From NCBI GenBank assembly GCA_002633025.1, contig NMRB01000016.1, positions 419,453-483,452 on the forward strand: a stretch of DNA of 64,000 bases. The letters run 5' to 3'. The stretch comes from Notospermus geniculatus (Eukaryota > Nemertea > Pilidiophora > Heteronemertea > Lineidae). Position numbers and translations under genes: made by a program. Shown in pieces: positions 33,601 to 43,648 of the stretch (its first letter is position 1; each line of letters starts with the position of its first letter). The notes beneath the pieces are model-generated. The model searched no databases and had not been told where the DNA came from. It saw nothing but the letters and a program-made list of their open reading frames with translations.

Positions 33601-34710
33601 CATACGAACCTGCCCATAAAAATACATATATTTTTCTGATGACTGAATTGCCATCGAAATATTCTGTTTACCGTTTGAAATCCCATATCTTCACTGAAGA
33701 TGGCGTTCTATACGAAATATCTTCGATGAAGATGACGTTCAGTCCGAATATCTTCGATGAAGAAGGCGTTCTGTACGAAATTTCTTCGATGAAGGTGACG
33801 TTCAGTACGAATATCTTCGATGAAGAAGGCGTTCAGTACGAATTACTGTGATGAAGAAGGCGTTCAGTACGAATATCTTCGATGAAGATGGCGTTCTGAA
33901 CGAATTTCTTCGATGAAGATGGCGTTCTGTACGAATATCTTATGAAGATATGGCGTTCAGTACGAATTCCTTTGATGAAGAAGGCGTTCAGTACGAATAG
34001 TCGGTCAACGTCGCCTCGGAATTGAAGAGTCGTAGAGCAACGGCGTGATGGTAGGCTAAGAACTTTGTAGGTAACTTTGTAGGTCTTTCGGAGATGAATG
34101 ACGTATCGTATGGTATTAACTAGGTATACGCTTGTACCGCAACTTAGAACTCGCACAGTATCCTTAAATTATAGACCACAGTCGTTGTTTAGCTGACAGT
34201 TGTTCCGCATTATGAGAAATGGCGGTGTCTAGAAAACGGTGCCGTTGTGAATCATTTTTGAGTGCTTGTGGTGGTCCCCTTTCAAGAAACCTTTGTTGAG
34301 AACCTTATTACATGTAAGTAAATGTGACTCAGTATTAGAGCTTTGAAGATACAGCGATGGTAATGTGAACATGATACCAATCCCAAAATCTAGAAGTATC
34401 ACGTTCTGAAGATACTGCGACTTGGAAAGACACATGGAGTTCGTCCATTCAGTTTTTCGGCTCTAATGGTCCCAAACCAACAAGAATTTGCCGATGAATC
34501 AGAAAAAACACATTGAGTTCATAACCGAAACCTAGTGATTCCAACACTTCTCCTGCGTAAGGTGAACCTCCTCCTTTCTTTCTACTTTAACAGCACCAAA
34601 GCAAGAAGCAGTACACGAGAGAAGAGTACCAAGAACTCAAGGAAGAGCTTCGTCGGCGCCAGCGGGAGTTGTCAAGGTTTTTATCCAAGACTATGTTGGT
34701 TCCGGTCTGA
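15604..34710 (+). CDS. Protein with two cyclic-nucleotide-binding domains, CNBD2-like
   Basis: Exons, all GT-AG and phase-consistent: 15604-15733, 19111-19198, 22254-22432, 22764-23073 (or its copy 23512-23821), 25291-25404 (or 26353-26466), 26868-27022, 27360-28240, 28553-28757, 31041-31125. The candidate last exon 34594-34710 does not match the phase of 31125, so an exon may be missing. The product has at least 715 residues. Domain 1 has GD..CFFIILSGKVAIY, a Lys/Glu-rich insert, then SFGELALISKTCVRNAS, which is a good phosphate-binding cassette keeping FGEL and the Arg. Domain 2 has CIVKQGDPVVGLFFVLKG, another basic insert, then IIGDVELSLDLPTYAFTI, which lacks the Arg and is probably degenerate. 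A long low-complexity tail includes a His-rich run. This layout fits CNBD2, a male germ-line/flagellar protein in mammals (family knowledge). The start ATG lies in AAGATGG. Confidence 0.8.
16095..16262. mobile_element. Foldback MITE-like element, TTGACAGGTGCC ends
   Basis: TTGACAGGTGCCAAAATTAA at the left and TTAATTTTGGCACCTGTCAA at the right are exact reverse complements. The whole is 168 bp with a non-coding centre. The flanks CACG and CATG do not give a clear target duplication. It is intronic. Confidence 0.7.
17646..17659 (+). promoter_or_regulatory. Candidate RFX X-box
   Basis: GTAACCATGGCAAC fits the X-box consensus GTNRCC N(0-3) RGYAAC exactly. RFX factors use such sites to drive ciliary genes. 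It lies in intron 1 of a gene whose vertebrate relative is flagellar. Function is inference, because short palindromic sites also occur by chance. Confidence 0.35.
18755..18868 (+). other. Stem-loop with GACCCC/GGGGTC hairpin inside longer arms
   Basis: The outer arms CGGAAGTCGTCTCCGA and TCGGAGACGACTTTCCG enclose CCTGAGGAAGACCCCGATTG followed by GGGTCAAAAA. CTGAGGA, a stem and an A-rich run recall the hammerhead core CUGANGA-stem II-GAAA seen in Penelope-like retroelements, but the G of GAAA is replaced here. The same hairpin type recurs in the palindrome at 55630-56190. It is either a degenerate ribozyme-like element end or simply a hairpin repeat. Confidence 0.35.
21535..21804. mobile_element. 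Foldback element with GGACCAGTCTA arms
   Basis: Left arm CCCCGGCTAGACTGGTCCCC..CTACTACGACAGG and right arm CCTGTCGTAGTAG..CGGACCAGTCTACTCCCCGG are near reverse complements over about 60 bp. The total is about 270 bp. The centre has the tandem words GTTGACCAATCACA. Non-coding and non-autonomous. Confidence 0.65.
22001..22214. mobile_element. Foldback element with GAGCTATCTGCTGAGC arms
   Basis: The arms (about 55 bp) run from TGCCGCACCCCACACTGGAG through AAAGTCATTCGAGACCGTTT, with the reverse complement ending CTCCGGTGTGCGGCGGG. The inner sequence repeats ACACGCGAGCT. It sits about 40 bp before a coding exon of the CNBD2-like gene, so it may crowd the branch point. Confidence 0.7.
22366..23108 (+). 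repeat. Tandem 743-bp duplication in CNBD2-like gene, first copy
   Basis: This copy starts inside the exon 22254-22432 and includes the complete exon 22764-23073. It is joined exactly to its second copy (23109-23857). The duplicated exon enters after one codon base and leaves after two, so using both copies in series would break the frame. A transcript should use only one. Confidence 0.9.
23109..23857 (+). repeat. Tandem duplication in CNBD2-like gene, second copy
   Basis: It contains a 5'-truncated copy of exon 22254-22432 (no acceptor, donor kept at 23179-23180) and a full copy of the next exon at 23512-23821, identical in length and translation. The copies differ by a few substitutions and short indels, some of them CATGTA insertions. 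Confidence 0.9.
24087..25414 (+). repeat. Tandem duplication with exon 25291-25404, first copy
   Basis: Head-to-tail with 25415-26475. Both copies carry the same 114-bp exon (GQAKVIVDP..EELEEI), but only this copy contains the foldback element at 24841-25111. An upstream open frame (QLVHFENSYGSTEEAVILGE) is intact in the second copy and broken here by a two-base deletion. That suggests it is not a used exon, or that this copy is decaying. Confidence 0.9.
24841..25111. mobile_element. MITE-like element, TACACTCTTAGCC ends, TA target
   Basis: TACACTCTTAGCCAAAAAGG and its reverse complement CCTTTTCGGCTAAGAGTGTA (one mismatch) bound a 271-bp element made largely of AAGGTTCT/AGAACCTT words. The paralogous segment lacks it: there CACC-TA-TTTGATTTTCCC is uninterrupted. 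The target is therefore TA, duplicated on insertion, as in Tc1/mariner-like elements. Assignment to that superfamily is inference. No transposase. Confidence 0.8.
25415..26475 (+). repeat. Tandem duplication with exon 26353-26466, second copy
   Basis: Second copy, without the foldback insertion. It carries exon 26353-26466, identical in length and reading to 25291-25404. The duplicated exon enters after two bases and leaves after two, so inclusion of both copies would keep the frame and repeat about 38 residues. Confidence 0.9.
28780..29065 (+). repeat. Intronic direct duplication, copy 1
   Basis: Matches 29238-29784, from TTATTTTTCAGTCC through CTTGGCCAGCCTCRCCAATC. It is uninterrupted here, whereas the second copy carries a 248-bp insertion. 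About 170 bp of a different TTAAGCC-rich repeat lies between the copies. Confidence 0.8.
29238..29784 (+). repeat. Intronic direct duplication, copy 2, with insertion
   Basis: Second copy, interrupted at 29406-29653 by a segment beginning AGGGCCTGTCACACTG and ending CAGTGTGATGGGGGTATTA. Removing it restores the sequence ACTTGA-CCAAATAACTGC of copy 1. The inserted ends are imperfect inverted repeats, so it looks like another foldback element. Confidence 0.8.
30620..30787. mobile_element. Foldback element containing GCCATCTTGG arms
   Basis: GTTTCGGCGACCCACGCCAT at the left and ATGGCGGGGACGTCGAAAC at the right form inverted ends. Inner arms ATCTGGTAGGCA and TGCCTACCATTAG also pair. A diverged relative lies at 31275-31440 (CCGCCATCTTGGATTTC..GAAGATGGCGGGAGG). 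Non-coding. Confidence 0.6.
32118..32131 (-). promoter_or_regulatory. Candidate RFX X-box
   Basis: On the minus strand the site reads GTAACCATGGTAAC, an exact fit to GTNRCC N2 RGYAAC. It is nearly a perfect palindrome. It lies between the candidate last two exons of the CNBD2-like gene. Function is inference. Confidence 0.3.
33687..34000. repeat. 31-bp minisatellite, about ten units
   Basis: Units of about 31 bp (core TTCGATGAAGATGGCGTTC followed by TGTACGAATA) repeat about ten times with point differences. Some neighbouring units sum to 63 bp, which creates short repetitive open frames on both strands. These are by-products of the array. Confidence 0.85.
34594..34710 (+). CDS. Candidate terminal exon, charged coiled-coil tail
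   Basis: After a good acceptor (TACTTTAACAG) a 38-codon frame reads through YTREEYQELKEELRRRQREL and ends at TGA 34708. Its heptad-like Glu/Arg/Leu pattern is typical coding coiled coil. It is the only convincing plus-strand exon between 31.1 kb and the next gene, so it is probably the last exon of the CNBD2-like gene. Its phase (0) does not match the previous known exon (phase 2), so either an exon is missing or it belongs to another gene. Confidence 0.5.
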   Translation, partial: HQSKKQYTREEYQELKEELRRRQRELSRFLSKTMLVPV

Positions 34711-37700
34711 TGGAAGCCATTCTCCCTATACAGGTGTGACCATGCGCCGTTTTCCTGTGCCACCTGAGGATGCTCGGAACATCAGGACACCCCCTGGACC
34801 CATCAGAAATAAAATAACGTTGTAAATCCATCCTCCCGCTACATTATGCAGGCACTTTCGCTGCCAAAGCCAGTAACCGACACGGTGTACGATTTTCTTT
34901 GTTTCGTGTGAAATTTTGTAAAGATTAGAAAAATGTCTATTGAAGTCAATTTCAGAGGTTTTGGCATGACATAATCGGCCAGACTGCATTGTATTCATAT
35001 TCACAGTCACGAAATAAAACATCTTGGGCTTGCAATCCAGTGCCACAGCTTTTTAGACGCGCCCTGAAAGGCTGTTTCACAAACGATCAAGGCACCAACT
35101 CCCAACGAGTGGCAGGCTTTTGGATTTTGGTTGAGGCAAAAATAGATGGATTGATATTTTTGGTTGAGGTCATGATTGAGATGCAGGCTACCCTTGATTA
35201 CGCAGTAGAGCTAGGCCTAACTGCAGTCTGACCTGCAGAATATATGGTAGAGTGTAGACCTGTGTGGAGAGCTTATGAAAAAGGTACGTGTTTTCTTGCC
35301 GTCTTTGCTATGCAATAATGAAAAAAGATGAAGAATGATTGGGTGTAGGCGTGATGAAGCAACTTAACTTTGAACTCGATAAAACAAGCAAGGTGTGTAT
35401 TGACATTAAACAGGTAATCTAGGAAGGAATTATCTGTGATATTTGTAATTAGGCCATAGAAAGATATATTTGTATCAGTAGCAAATTGTGTTTGGTCTCG
35501 ATCTTTTTTCCCTCAAAGATCTGCGCAATCATACTGTAGACTCTAGGCGGGAAGGAGTTACCGCAACACGTTCTGGCCTTAAACCGTAAAACCTGCCGTC
35601 TTACCTTCAGTTCAGTGTGTCTTGCCACCCATTCCAACACTAATTAGTGTCAACAGGCAGGGACGGATCCAGGATTTCGGGAAAGAGGGGGCGCACTGTG
35701 CTAGAACCATTGAAATCTGCGGTGAATTTCAATGATTTGCTCCAAATTTCAGAATTTCACGGTCGATTTTAAAGATTTTTTGGCCGAAACGCTCCCCCTT
35801 GGATCCGCGCCTGACAGGTGGTTATGAGGTGGTTGCCAGGAAGTGACCTCTATTGACAAGACAGCACATTCCCTGTAGGCCCAAACCAAATGACTCCTAA
35901 GGACGAGGTCCGGAATATACACCAAAGACGGTGCCGCCATCTAACTTGAAGAGTGCCAATGAAAGAGAGTAAAATGTGGTGTGCTCATATTGCTACGGTA
36001 CTCAATATCTTCAAGTGTTATTAGAAAAAGCATGTAAATAGGTCAGGTAATTATAAACACTGTAGGTAGATGTATTTATATCAAAATGAAAGAGTGTATC
36101 ATATCAACTACGCGACCAAAGTACGGCAGCACTATAAACCGATTGTGTAATTACGGTTGTGTGATTGACACAATTATCGTATTTGTTTGGTTAACCTCCT
36201 GCGTAGCGCACACAGATCATGATAAATACATGTATCTTGTTATTGTGCGTTGGATACGGTTTTCGTGGAAGCCAATGGACCATGACCCGAACAAAAATGT
36301 ACTGAACAGAACCATGCGATGACGAACCAGGCGTTATAATAAACCCGGATACGTCCTGACGTCATAAACCTTAAACAACACGATCGTACATTTGTCCATG
36401 AACATCATCATACAGATGTATGGTGATGTTTTGAACAAATGTATGTATTATCGTGCAGACGGGCCTTCAGATTCAGTGGGTGTCGCCGAGATGAGAAGGA
36501 ACATAACCATGTGAAAAAGCTTGTTCCTTTCTATGAAATCGTATTGGATTGATTGATAATATGAAGCTCTTTATTTTTTTCCTAAATGTGTATTTCTACA
36601 TCACGATTCTGCGTGCAGTAGGCCTATTTACACGATTCGCATGATAGGAACCGGTACGACTACGAGGGCCTAGGCCTACACCAAATGCGATATCGCATGC
36701 GACAGGACAACGCATGCGCCAAATGCTTTATGAACCTTTGCTTGCAGTGTGCGGCGGAAAATAACAAAGCCTTTGCCGCATGCGTCAACGGATCGCATTC
36801 GATGTATTCCTAGCCTACCCAGGCATTTCGATGCGTCGCCCTATTGTCGACGCATAGCCGAAATACGCGACTAGAAGAGTATGAGCAGGTTGCAGACGTT
36901 TTCAAATCAATAGTCTGTCGGATGATTGTCTTTGGTAACCATGGAAACGGTAGGAATGTACTTAAAGGTAAAGTCTGTCGAAGCAATTCCAAATTTTCTT
37001 CAACGGCAACACAATGCATGCTTGTCTTGGTACTCTATTCGTCAGATATTCGTCATTGAGTTTCGGTCCGCATACAGAGAGGCGGGCCGCGCGGCTGAAG
37101 CACGTGTGAAGTGAGCAAAAAAACTAAGAGATCGGCCTCAAAAAGTGATAGTAAGAGTTCCTAACCGGTTATATTCCTACAATTTCTGTAACAATGAACG
37201 ATGATAAGTCAATAAAATTCCCTCCCCATCATGCACCCACAATTTCGGCGTTTCAAGACCTGCAAATGTTCCTGCAGTTCCTTGTGTCGGACATCAGTCA
37301 CTAGGCCCTGTATCGAGATCAGACATCGGGGTAAACTGGTACCTCGTCAGATGCCGATAGATCAGTTTCGGTCATCTGTTTGGTTGCTATGGAAATGCCA
37401 CAGCAATTTGCGCACTTGGCCTTATAATGTGTAAATGCACTTTCAGTGTAAGTTTCCTACAGATCTGTAGACTAATGTGAGCATGCATCATTCCTGAAAT
37501 TTCCATTCAGGATGTCGACTCTCGAAATTGATACACGCACAATGAAAACCTCTCGAGTGCTATTGTTCACGCGTCATGACATACCCTCGAGCAAGAAGCA
37601 CCCCTTCACTCAAGGAACATTCTATCAAAACGAAAATATGTAGTATGAAATATTAACAGGTCAGGGCCTAACCCCAGAACGGTGACTCGCTTTCCATGAA

Positions 37701-37786
37701 TACGGGGCATACCATGGTTTCCATAAAACTTCCCAGAATCATACATTTACCTATCTGTGATGAAATTGCCACTGGCACTAAAGGGG
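34711..37786. other. Intergenic region
   Basis: Only one clear feature, the CAGGG element at 35658-35813. A foldback near 36380-36460 pairs CGATCGTACATTTGTCCATG-like arms with CATACAGATGTATGG-like words. An X-box-like GTAACCATGGAAAC near 36937 misses the consensus by one base. No gene recognised. Confidence 0.5.
35658..35813. mobile_element. MITE-like element, CAGGG..GGATCC family
   Basis: Begins CAGGGACGGATCCAGG and ends TTGGATCCGCGCCTG. The 5-bp direct repeat ACAGG flanks both sides (35653-35657 and 35814-35818). Related copies lie at 39386, 46076 and 61148. The interior has inverted GTGAAATTC/GAATTTCA words. CAGGG ends recall hAT elements, but the 5-bp target duplication is shorter than the usual 8, so the superfamily stays open. 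Confidence 0.75.
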
Positions 37787-38605
37787 TTAGGCATGATGCT
37801 GCAGCCTCACACTGCTTACATCATCAATGAACCTGTCAACCACCTCCTGATACTCGCCAGGATAACGGTACATATGGCTACAGTGAGGAGAATCCTTCCA
37901 GCATTTGCTAAAAACAGGAAAGTTGTTGTCCTCGAACAGCTTAATAACGACATCAATTGCCCCAGGGTCGGCGACAGGATCACCTAGAGAGTACAAAAAT
38001 AGAGCGGGGATGTTTAAGGGATTCTCTTTAAATGTGTTGAACGAAAGTAGATAACGTTGTGTCGTATACTCCGAAAACGCCGATAGGTACAAACTCAGAA
38101 AAATTCTCAAACTACTCCTAAGGACAACGTTCTGGCTAACTGCTTTTGAGAATCCGTTGGGAAATCCGTCAACATTGACCGGGCTGTCTAATATCTGCGC
38201 GAAGATTCGACGTCCAATGTCCCGCTTGAGTTCGTCTTTTTCCTTCAACCGGACCAAACATTCCCCGTATAGATACGCCCCGACTGAAAATGCATGAACT
38301 AACAAAGACCTGTCCTTCATAGTATCCTGGCTGAGGGTGTCAATAATCTCATCCACGACGCCCTGGACTCTCGGAGGCCAAAGTAGCGGCACGGGATTGA
38401 CCCGTATCAGCAATGAATCGTAACCTCTGGATAGGTAATATTCGCTGTACTTGATAACATGTTTTTTCTTCGCTCCTAACCATTCGAATAGTAACACAAC
38501 TGGCCTGCTTTCGTCGTTTGTGCCTTCTTTGGTACAGAGATCTATGTTTTTTGTCAAGGTTCTAAGTTTTGTGGAGTGGGTAAAACGCACCTGTCTGGCA
38601 ACCAT
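37787..38605 (-). CDS. TMEM53: TMEM53 / DUF829 alpha-beta hydrolase-fold protein
   Basis: A 272-residue protein in one coding exon. Residues about 37-50 (VVLLFEWLGAKKKH) are the family start strand. HAFSVGAYLYG is the nucleophile elbow with Ser. GDPVADPGAIDVV supplies the likely acidic residue, and the late PHCSHMYRYPGEY segment supplies His, in the order expected for a Ser-Asp-His fold. A longer frame starts five codons upstream (38620), but those codons overlap TTTCCATTGCAG, a good acceptor. The ATG at 38605 just after it is therefore preferred, with the 5' UTR in an upstream exon. TMEM53 of vertebrates is a nuclear-envelope protein that modulates BMP-SMAD signalling (family knowledge). Hydrolase activity is unproven. 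Confidence 0.85.
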   Translation of the reverse strand: MVARQVRFTHSTKLRTLTKNIDLCTKEGTNDESRPVVLLFEWLGAKKKHVIKYSEYYLSRGYDSLLIRVNPVPLLWPPRVQGVVDEIIDTLSQDTMKDRSLLVHAFSVGAYLYGECLVRLKEKDELKRDIGRRIFAQILDSPVNVDGFPNGFSKAVSQNVVLRSSLRIFLSLYLSAFSEYTTQRYLLSFNTFKENPLNIPALFLYSLGDPVADPGAIDVVIKLFEDNNFPVFSKCWKDSPHCSHMYRYPGEYQEVVDRFIDDVSSVRLQHHA

Positions 38606-39385
38606 AGTAAACGCCTGCAATGGAAAGGGTTTTAATTTAATTAGTCAAAATGGAAACAAGCGATAAAAGGACAAAATCTATGCAAATTTGTAAAATAGGC
38701 GGCCAGGCGTTGAGCAGATCACCAGATGTCAAACCGCGTTAGGTAGGCCTAGATTTGCAATTTTTTTTCAAAATGTGCATAATCAATTTGATGTCGAAAT
38801 GACAAAATGGAAATTCTGGAAATTCTTCTTCATCAGACTGCGCATAATATGCAAGTAAGAAACTATACATGTGAGATAAACCCGGTGTAATTACTGAGAA
38901 TGCCCCGCATGCCAGTGCCCGGGGTCTCCGCCTTGTCACGTCAGTCGCGGCTTATTCGTTAATCTTTTATTGGAGGGGGGGGGGCTTTGGTAAACGGGGA
39001 CAATGAAAAATAGTACAAGGATGCGCGCATTTTCCATTGACAAATTCTGTATTTAGATTAGAATCTACCCCGTATATACATGTATAAATCACGACACTGC
39101 ACGCCCGGTGTCACTGGCTTCGGCACGCTCCTGCAGTGGTGCGCGCGCGTGCACATTCTTGCCGTCAGTCATCGGCAGGGACAGACGTTTTCTCGCGCCA
39201 CTCTGCGACAGACAACTGCGGAGTGGAACCTGCGCCGGTGCTGCTCTTTTCGTCTGATGGCAAGACATGTACGACTGAGCAACGCATTAGGCATATCCAT
39301 TGATCTGCTAGCAATTTTGTCGAGGACCGGGGTCAAGGCCGCCCATACCATGCAATTTGGAAATTGGAGCATACGATACCCTTTG

Positions 39386-39604
39386 CAGGGCCGGATCCAG
39401 GGGCGTGGGGGACAAGAAAAATTTAATCACATAAAAATTCAAGTATTTTGCTCTCAGATGCCAGGAAAATGCATTTAAAAGGACTCAAATTGTCAAATTT
39501 TTCTGGGGGAGGGCCCCCACACCCCCGTTTCGGCTTCGCGCTCTCGGTGCTCATCACCTCAGTCGACCTACGCCCCCCTTCTGCCAATCCTGGATCCGGA
39601 CCTG
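39386..39604. mobile_element. MITE-like element, CAGGG..GGATCC family
   Basis: Ends CAGGGCCGGATCCAGG and CCTGGATCCGGACCTG, 219 bp, with the 5-bp direct repeat CTTTG on both sides. It contains a G-rich and C-rich inverted interior. Non-autonomous. It lies between TMEM53 and ASCC1. Confidence 0.78.
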
Positions 39605-41073
39605 CTTTGGAACCACCGTGTCTTGCCAAGGTGTCTTGCACTTTAGGTCGGCATTTGGAAATAAATTAATTCTCGACCATGTGTTCCCGCACAACATGTG
39701 TTCCACAACGGGCGCTCGCCACATCGCTACAGCTATGGGGACAAAGAGACCTACCATTCGCTTCCCGAACAGGCCTATCCTCATCATAGAGCTCCAACTC
39801 ATCCTTATTTTGATATCAAACAACGCGTAGAAACAGGCAGCATGCAGCAGCACCACAGACAACAATATTGATGTATACAGAGAAGCATCCGACTGGCTCA
39901 GTCGCGAACACTCGTAACCGATTCACAATGAATTATTTTTAGTCGAGCGGCAGGGATCGATACCGCTCTCAGCGAGCATACTAAATATCAATCTCGCCCC
40001 TATGCCAATTTCGAGCGCGTTACGTGAGTACATGATGATGACACTGACATTTTGGCGCGAAACACACCGAGAGCGAAACTGCTGGATACCCTCTTTAGAC
40101 CAACCCACAGTTTTGTTACGAACTTGCGTCTGATGCTGGCTCTATAAGAAGAATGACGTCAGGGAGATGACATTAAACTCGATGAAAATCTCTTTGGCAA
40201 CGTCATGCAGCTGGCACGGCATGCACGGCATGCACGGTAGACATTTTTCATCATGACATGTGGCATGGCTGGTGTCATCCCCGGGGTGTCATCTGCTGAA
40301 TCAGTGTGAATTGTGAATTGAAATCTTCATCAACACCTTCATTCTTTATTTTTTGAATAAATTGGTGAATTAGAATTGTAATGATCGATGCCTGCCTCGA
40401 TGTCGTTCTAATTCTTTTCCTTCTTCTGTTCTCATGGTTCTTGCCTAGCCTAGCCTATGCCTAGGGCTCGGTAGCCTAGCCCCTATAGGCTAGGCCTACC
40501 AAGCTGTATAGATAGGCCTAGCAATCCTATAGAATAGCTAGGGCCCTTAGGCTAGGCCTAGGCCTACTGCCTAAACCCAGGCCTACCAGCCCACACTACC
40601 ACAGGTTCTTGTGGTTCGATACTAGGCCTATAGGCCTACTAGGGGACCACCGGACCGGTCCTGACACACTTCACTGAGAATGTATGTTAGGGGCTTGAGC
40701 TAGGCATCACAGTGTGTAGGATCAGGACTGGACGACATTCACCCATTCAGCATTAGTACATAGAGAAAGTTGAGAGGATACACCTATGGGTATTATGTAG
40801 CCTAGGCCTAGGCCCCTATGTGGTAGGTCTATGATGATATGCACAAACCAGAATTTGTCTATGTGTGTGTGTGTTCTGTTGCCTTCATACAAAAAGACCC
40901 ACCCCGCCCTGCCAGCCAATCACAATGCCCCACTCAGAAGCATCACAATGACAAACTAATATCAGATTTTAATTTGTTGCAGGTGATGGTTGCTGTCACG
41001 TCACACTGCCACTGTCATTTGGTTCGGTATCTATAGGCCTTCTGATTTATTGTTCTAATTTGGGTGGTAACTC
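39605..41073. other. Intergenic region upstream of ASCC1
   Basis: Contains a cluster of TAGGCCTA-type words (40445-40640) and a CCAAT box at 40916-40920, about 155 bp before the ASCC1 start codon, which is a plausible promoter element. No further gene seen. Confidence 0.5.
40445..40640. repeat. TAGGCCTA word cluster
   Basis: Nearly the whole 200-bp stretch is built of overlapping CCTAGGC, TAGGCCTA and GGCCTAC words, palindromic on several scales. A similar patch is at 43938-44120. No fixed period is seen, so it is cryptic simple sequence rather than a tandem array. Confidence 0.75.
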
Positions 41074-43254
41074 ATGGATGTGCTACGGCCACCATTGATT
41101 TGGGCAGTGGGACAGTGTTACAGGAAAAATGTAACGTCAGAGACTGGTGAAGGTTACAGAGGTGATGAGGAAGAAAGCACCGTTTATCATGGTGAGTTGG
41201 AAACATTAGGCCAATCATGCCAGTGGCAGGCGTATTGGATATTTCGTTTCTTTGGAAGTTACTTACTGATCTAATCAGAAATTCAAGTTGCCCATCTTCC
41301 AATGTTGTTTCACTTTCAGATGAGTGTGGTTGGAATGATGAGGCTTGTGATGACATCTGTGTGGAGGAGACAGATGCTGGCTTCAAATATGCAATGGACA
41401 TACCAAGTGCATACTTCAAGTATATCATTGGAAGGAAAGGGGAGACTAAACGACGTCTTGAACTGGAGACAAATACACAAATTAAGATTCCCAGACAAGG
41501 CCAAGAGGGCTGTTTAGGTGAAGAAATTTATTCTTCTGTTCCAACTACATGTACGGATTTCTAAAGCAGTTCCATGTACTGGTAAAATTGTAGCTTGTTT
41601 GTTCGACCCGTGATCTTTGACAGCATGAGGAGGTCATATTTAATTTATATTTCAGTAATCCAAAGTCGTGAAAAGAAAGGTGTAATATCAGCAAAGACTC
41701 GGATTGATGTCATGGTTGAGAGTGCACGCCAGAGGCAGCCGTTTACCCATTTCCTATCATTCCCTGTGACACGACAATCTGTCAAGGACGCTTTATTGGA
41801 TTTCAAGCATGACGTTTTACGAGAATGTGACGGGGTATGATTTGATAGTCTCCAAGGCTTAGTTTATCTATCTTCTTAACCAATGTGACCTGAATGACCT
41901 CTCAAAGCTTGAGCCATTCCTTATACAATGTATTTGTTAAAAAAAGTTCTGAGAACACTGTCCTCATTTCATGAAATCACTCAGTTGAGCCCGAGTCTTA
42001 ATTTGAGCTTTCTTTGTTCACCACTGTACTTGTCTTGAATTCATAGGATCGAGGTCTAGATGAGACAATATTCCAAAATCCCCATAAACTTCATATGACA
42101 CTTGGAACTCTGGTGCTCATGGACAACAGTGAAGTGAAGAAAGCAGAAGCTGTGCTCCAGGAGTGTAAGGATGATTTGATAGGGTAAGTCATACAGGTAA
42201 TCTTGTATACATGTTATATTACATGTAGTTCATTAAAATGTCCCTTAACCATGTTAACTAACAGACTATGACACCTAGCTCCCAACCAGTCCAAGAGCAT
42301 TTGTGTGACCCAGAATGTCCATTATGAGTTTCCACTGACTGTAGGTCCTTGATATGATGGATGGATATTTTATTTCATAGGCCAGTATTAAAGGGTGAAC
42401 CACTGAAAGCCTACCTCCAGGGATTAGAGTACATGAATGACGATTTAAATGCAGTGGATGTCCTGTACGCTAAGGTAGAATTAGAGGATGAATCGGACAG
42501 GTTCGTAAAATTTTGGTAACCAATTATAAAAAGGTACATTGTCATTAATATCGGCCAGTGAAAAAAGTATCTTGTTTAACTCTTGCACAGAACCAACTTT
42601 CTCATATACACAGCCCACGTCTTATGACGTGCTTGTACTGCATTGTTGTAGTAGGCCTGTCATCTTTATTCAGGTTGCAGATTTTATCCGACAGAATTGT
42701 TGACAAGTTTGTTTCGTCTGGTTTGATGCAACGTGACTACGACCGTGTAAAAATTCATGTGACTGTGATGAACACAATGTTCCGGAAGGATCCCAGTGGA
42801 GCTGCTATTGCAGCCCGAGAAGAAAGGCGGAGAATGCCTAAAGAGAGGGAGTCCTTTGACGCATCTAATGTTCTAAAGGTTAGTTGTGGTGTTGATTCAT
42901 TTGTGAGTGCAAGAATGGGTACTCATTATTTGAGGCTTGAAATTAGAATCCTATGAAGATTAGTTTACTGGCTTCTTGCAGACAGAAAAACAATATGGCT
43001 GCCAGGCAGCCATCTTGACTTACTATTGAACAGGTCCTCTTTTGAGTGGTTTAGAGGACATTTTGTCCACTTCACTTCTATGTCTTCATTCGCTTGAAAT
43101 GGGTCTTTCTGAAGTAGTTCTCATTTCTTTTCAGCACTTTGGAAATTTCAGCTTTGGCCAACAAGTCATCGACTCACTGCACCTGTCAAACAGGTACTCT
43201 ACTGCATGTGATGGTTATTATCAAGCTGCTGCAAAGTTGGACTTGCCAACATGA
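41074..43254 (+). CDS. ASCC1: ASCC1, activating signal cointegrator 1 complex subunit 1
   Basis: Seven exons (41074-41191, 41320-41517, 41656-41834, 42047-42183, 42381-42500, 42674-42878, 43135-43254) give exactly 358 codons plus stop, the usual family length. It starts MDVLRPPLI, as in vertebrates. Exon 2 encodes a KH domain with the GRKG loop (YIIGRKGETKRRLE). The remainder is the AKAP7-NLS/2H-phosphoesterase fold with its two H-x-T motifs, HMTLG in exon 4 and HVTVMNT in exon 6, followed by MFRKDP and KERESFD. ASCC1 works with ASCC3/ASCC2 in transcription coactivation and alkylation-damage repair in the nucleus (family knowledge). AATAAA at 43338 ends it about 84 bp after the stop. HIKESHI follows closely in the same direction. 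Confidence 0.96.
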
Positions 43255-43648
43255 TTTATGTAGTGAGTGGATTATCAGAACTTGGAGGGGAATTTGTGTT
43301 ATGTGATACTTTATTTCATCGCGTTGTATATGCAAGGAATAAATTATCTAATCCTCTGTACATATCCAGGGCCTATTTTTGCCTGCTCTGTTCCAACCGC
43401 TCTCCTTTTCCATTCTACGGTAGCGCAGTAACTAAGTTTCGTTCCAGTTTCCCGTTCGCATTTTAGACCAACCCGAATCCGTTGTTGCGGCGCAATAATT
43501 GAGGCTAGCTCCACTGTCAATATGGTGGACGACTCTGGACATGCTGGAAGTTGGTGGAATGTTCCTTGGTTTTAATCCGAAAAGGTCGATTTGATCGTGA
43601 CAGCTTGATACATTAATCAACGCAGAATCCCAGGATTATACTCTCGAG

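Larger units (their letters stand above)
31126..34593. other. Non-coding stretch or large intron, 3' part of CNBD2-like gene
   Basis: Holds a diverged foldback (31275-31440), a possible short exon at 31651-31738 (hydrophobic LSLLALLGLN frame ending in CAG|GTAGG, not phase-matched), a GGTAACC/CCATGG-rich patch (32760-32890), an X-box-like site (32118) and a minisatellite (33687-34000). No confident gene. Confidence 0.45.

Noticed and set aside
33639-34156. Repetitive open frames with 21-residue periods on both strands
   Set aside because: They come from the 31-bp minisatellite; the unit is not a multiple of three and the frames soon break.
38606-38620. Five-codon longer start for TMEM53
   Set aside because: Those bases overlap a pyrimidine-rich acceptor ending CAG; the ATG at 38605 is the better start.
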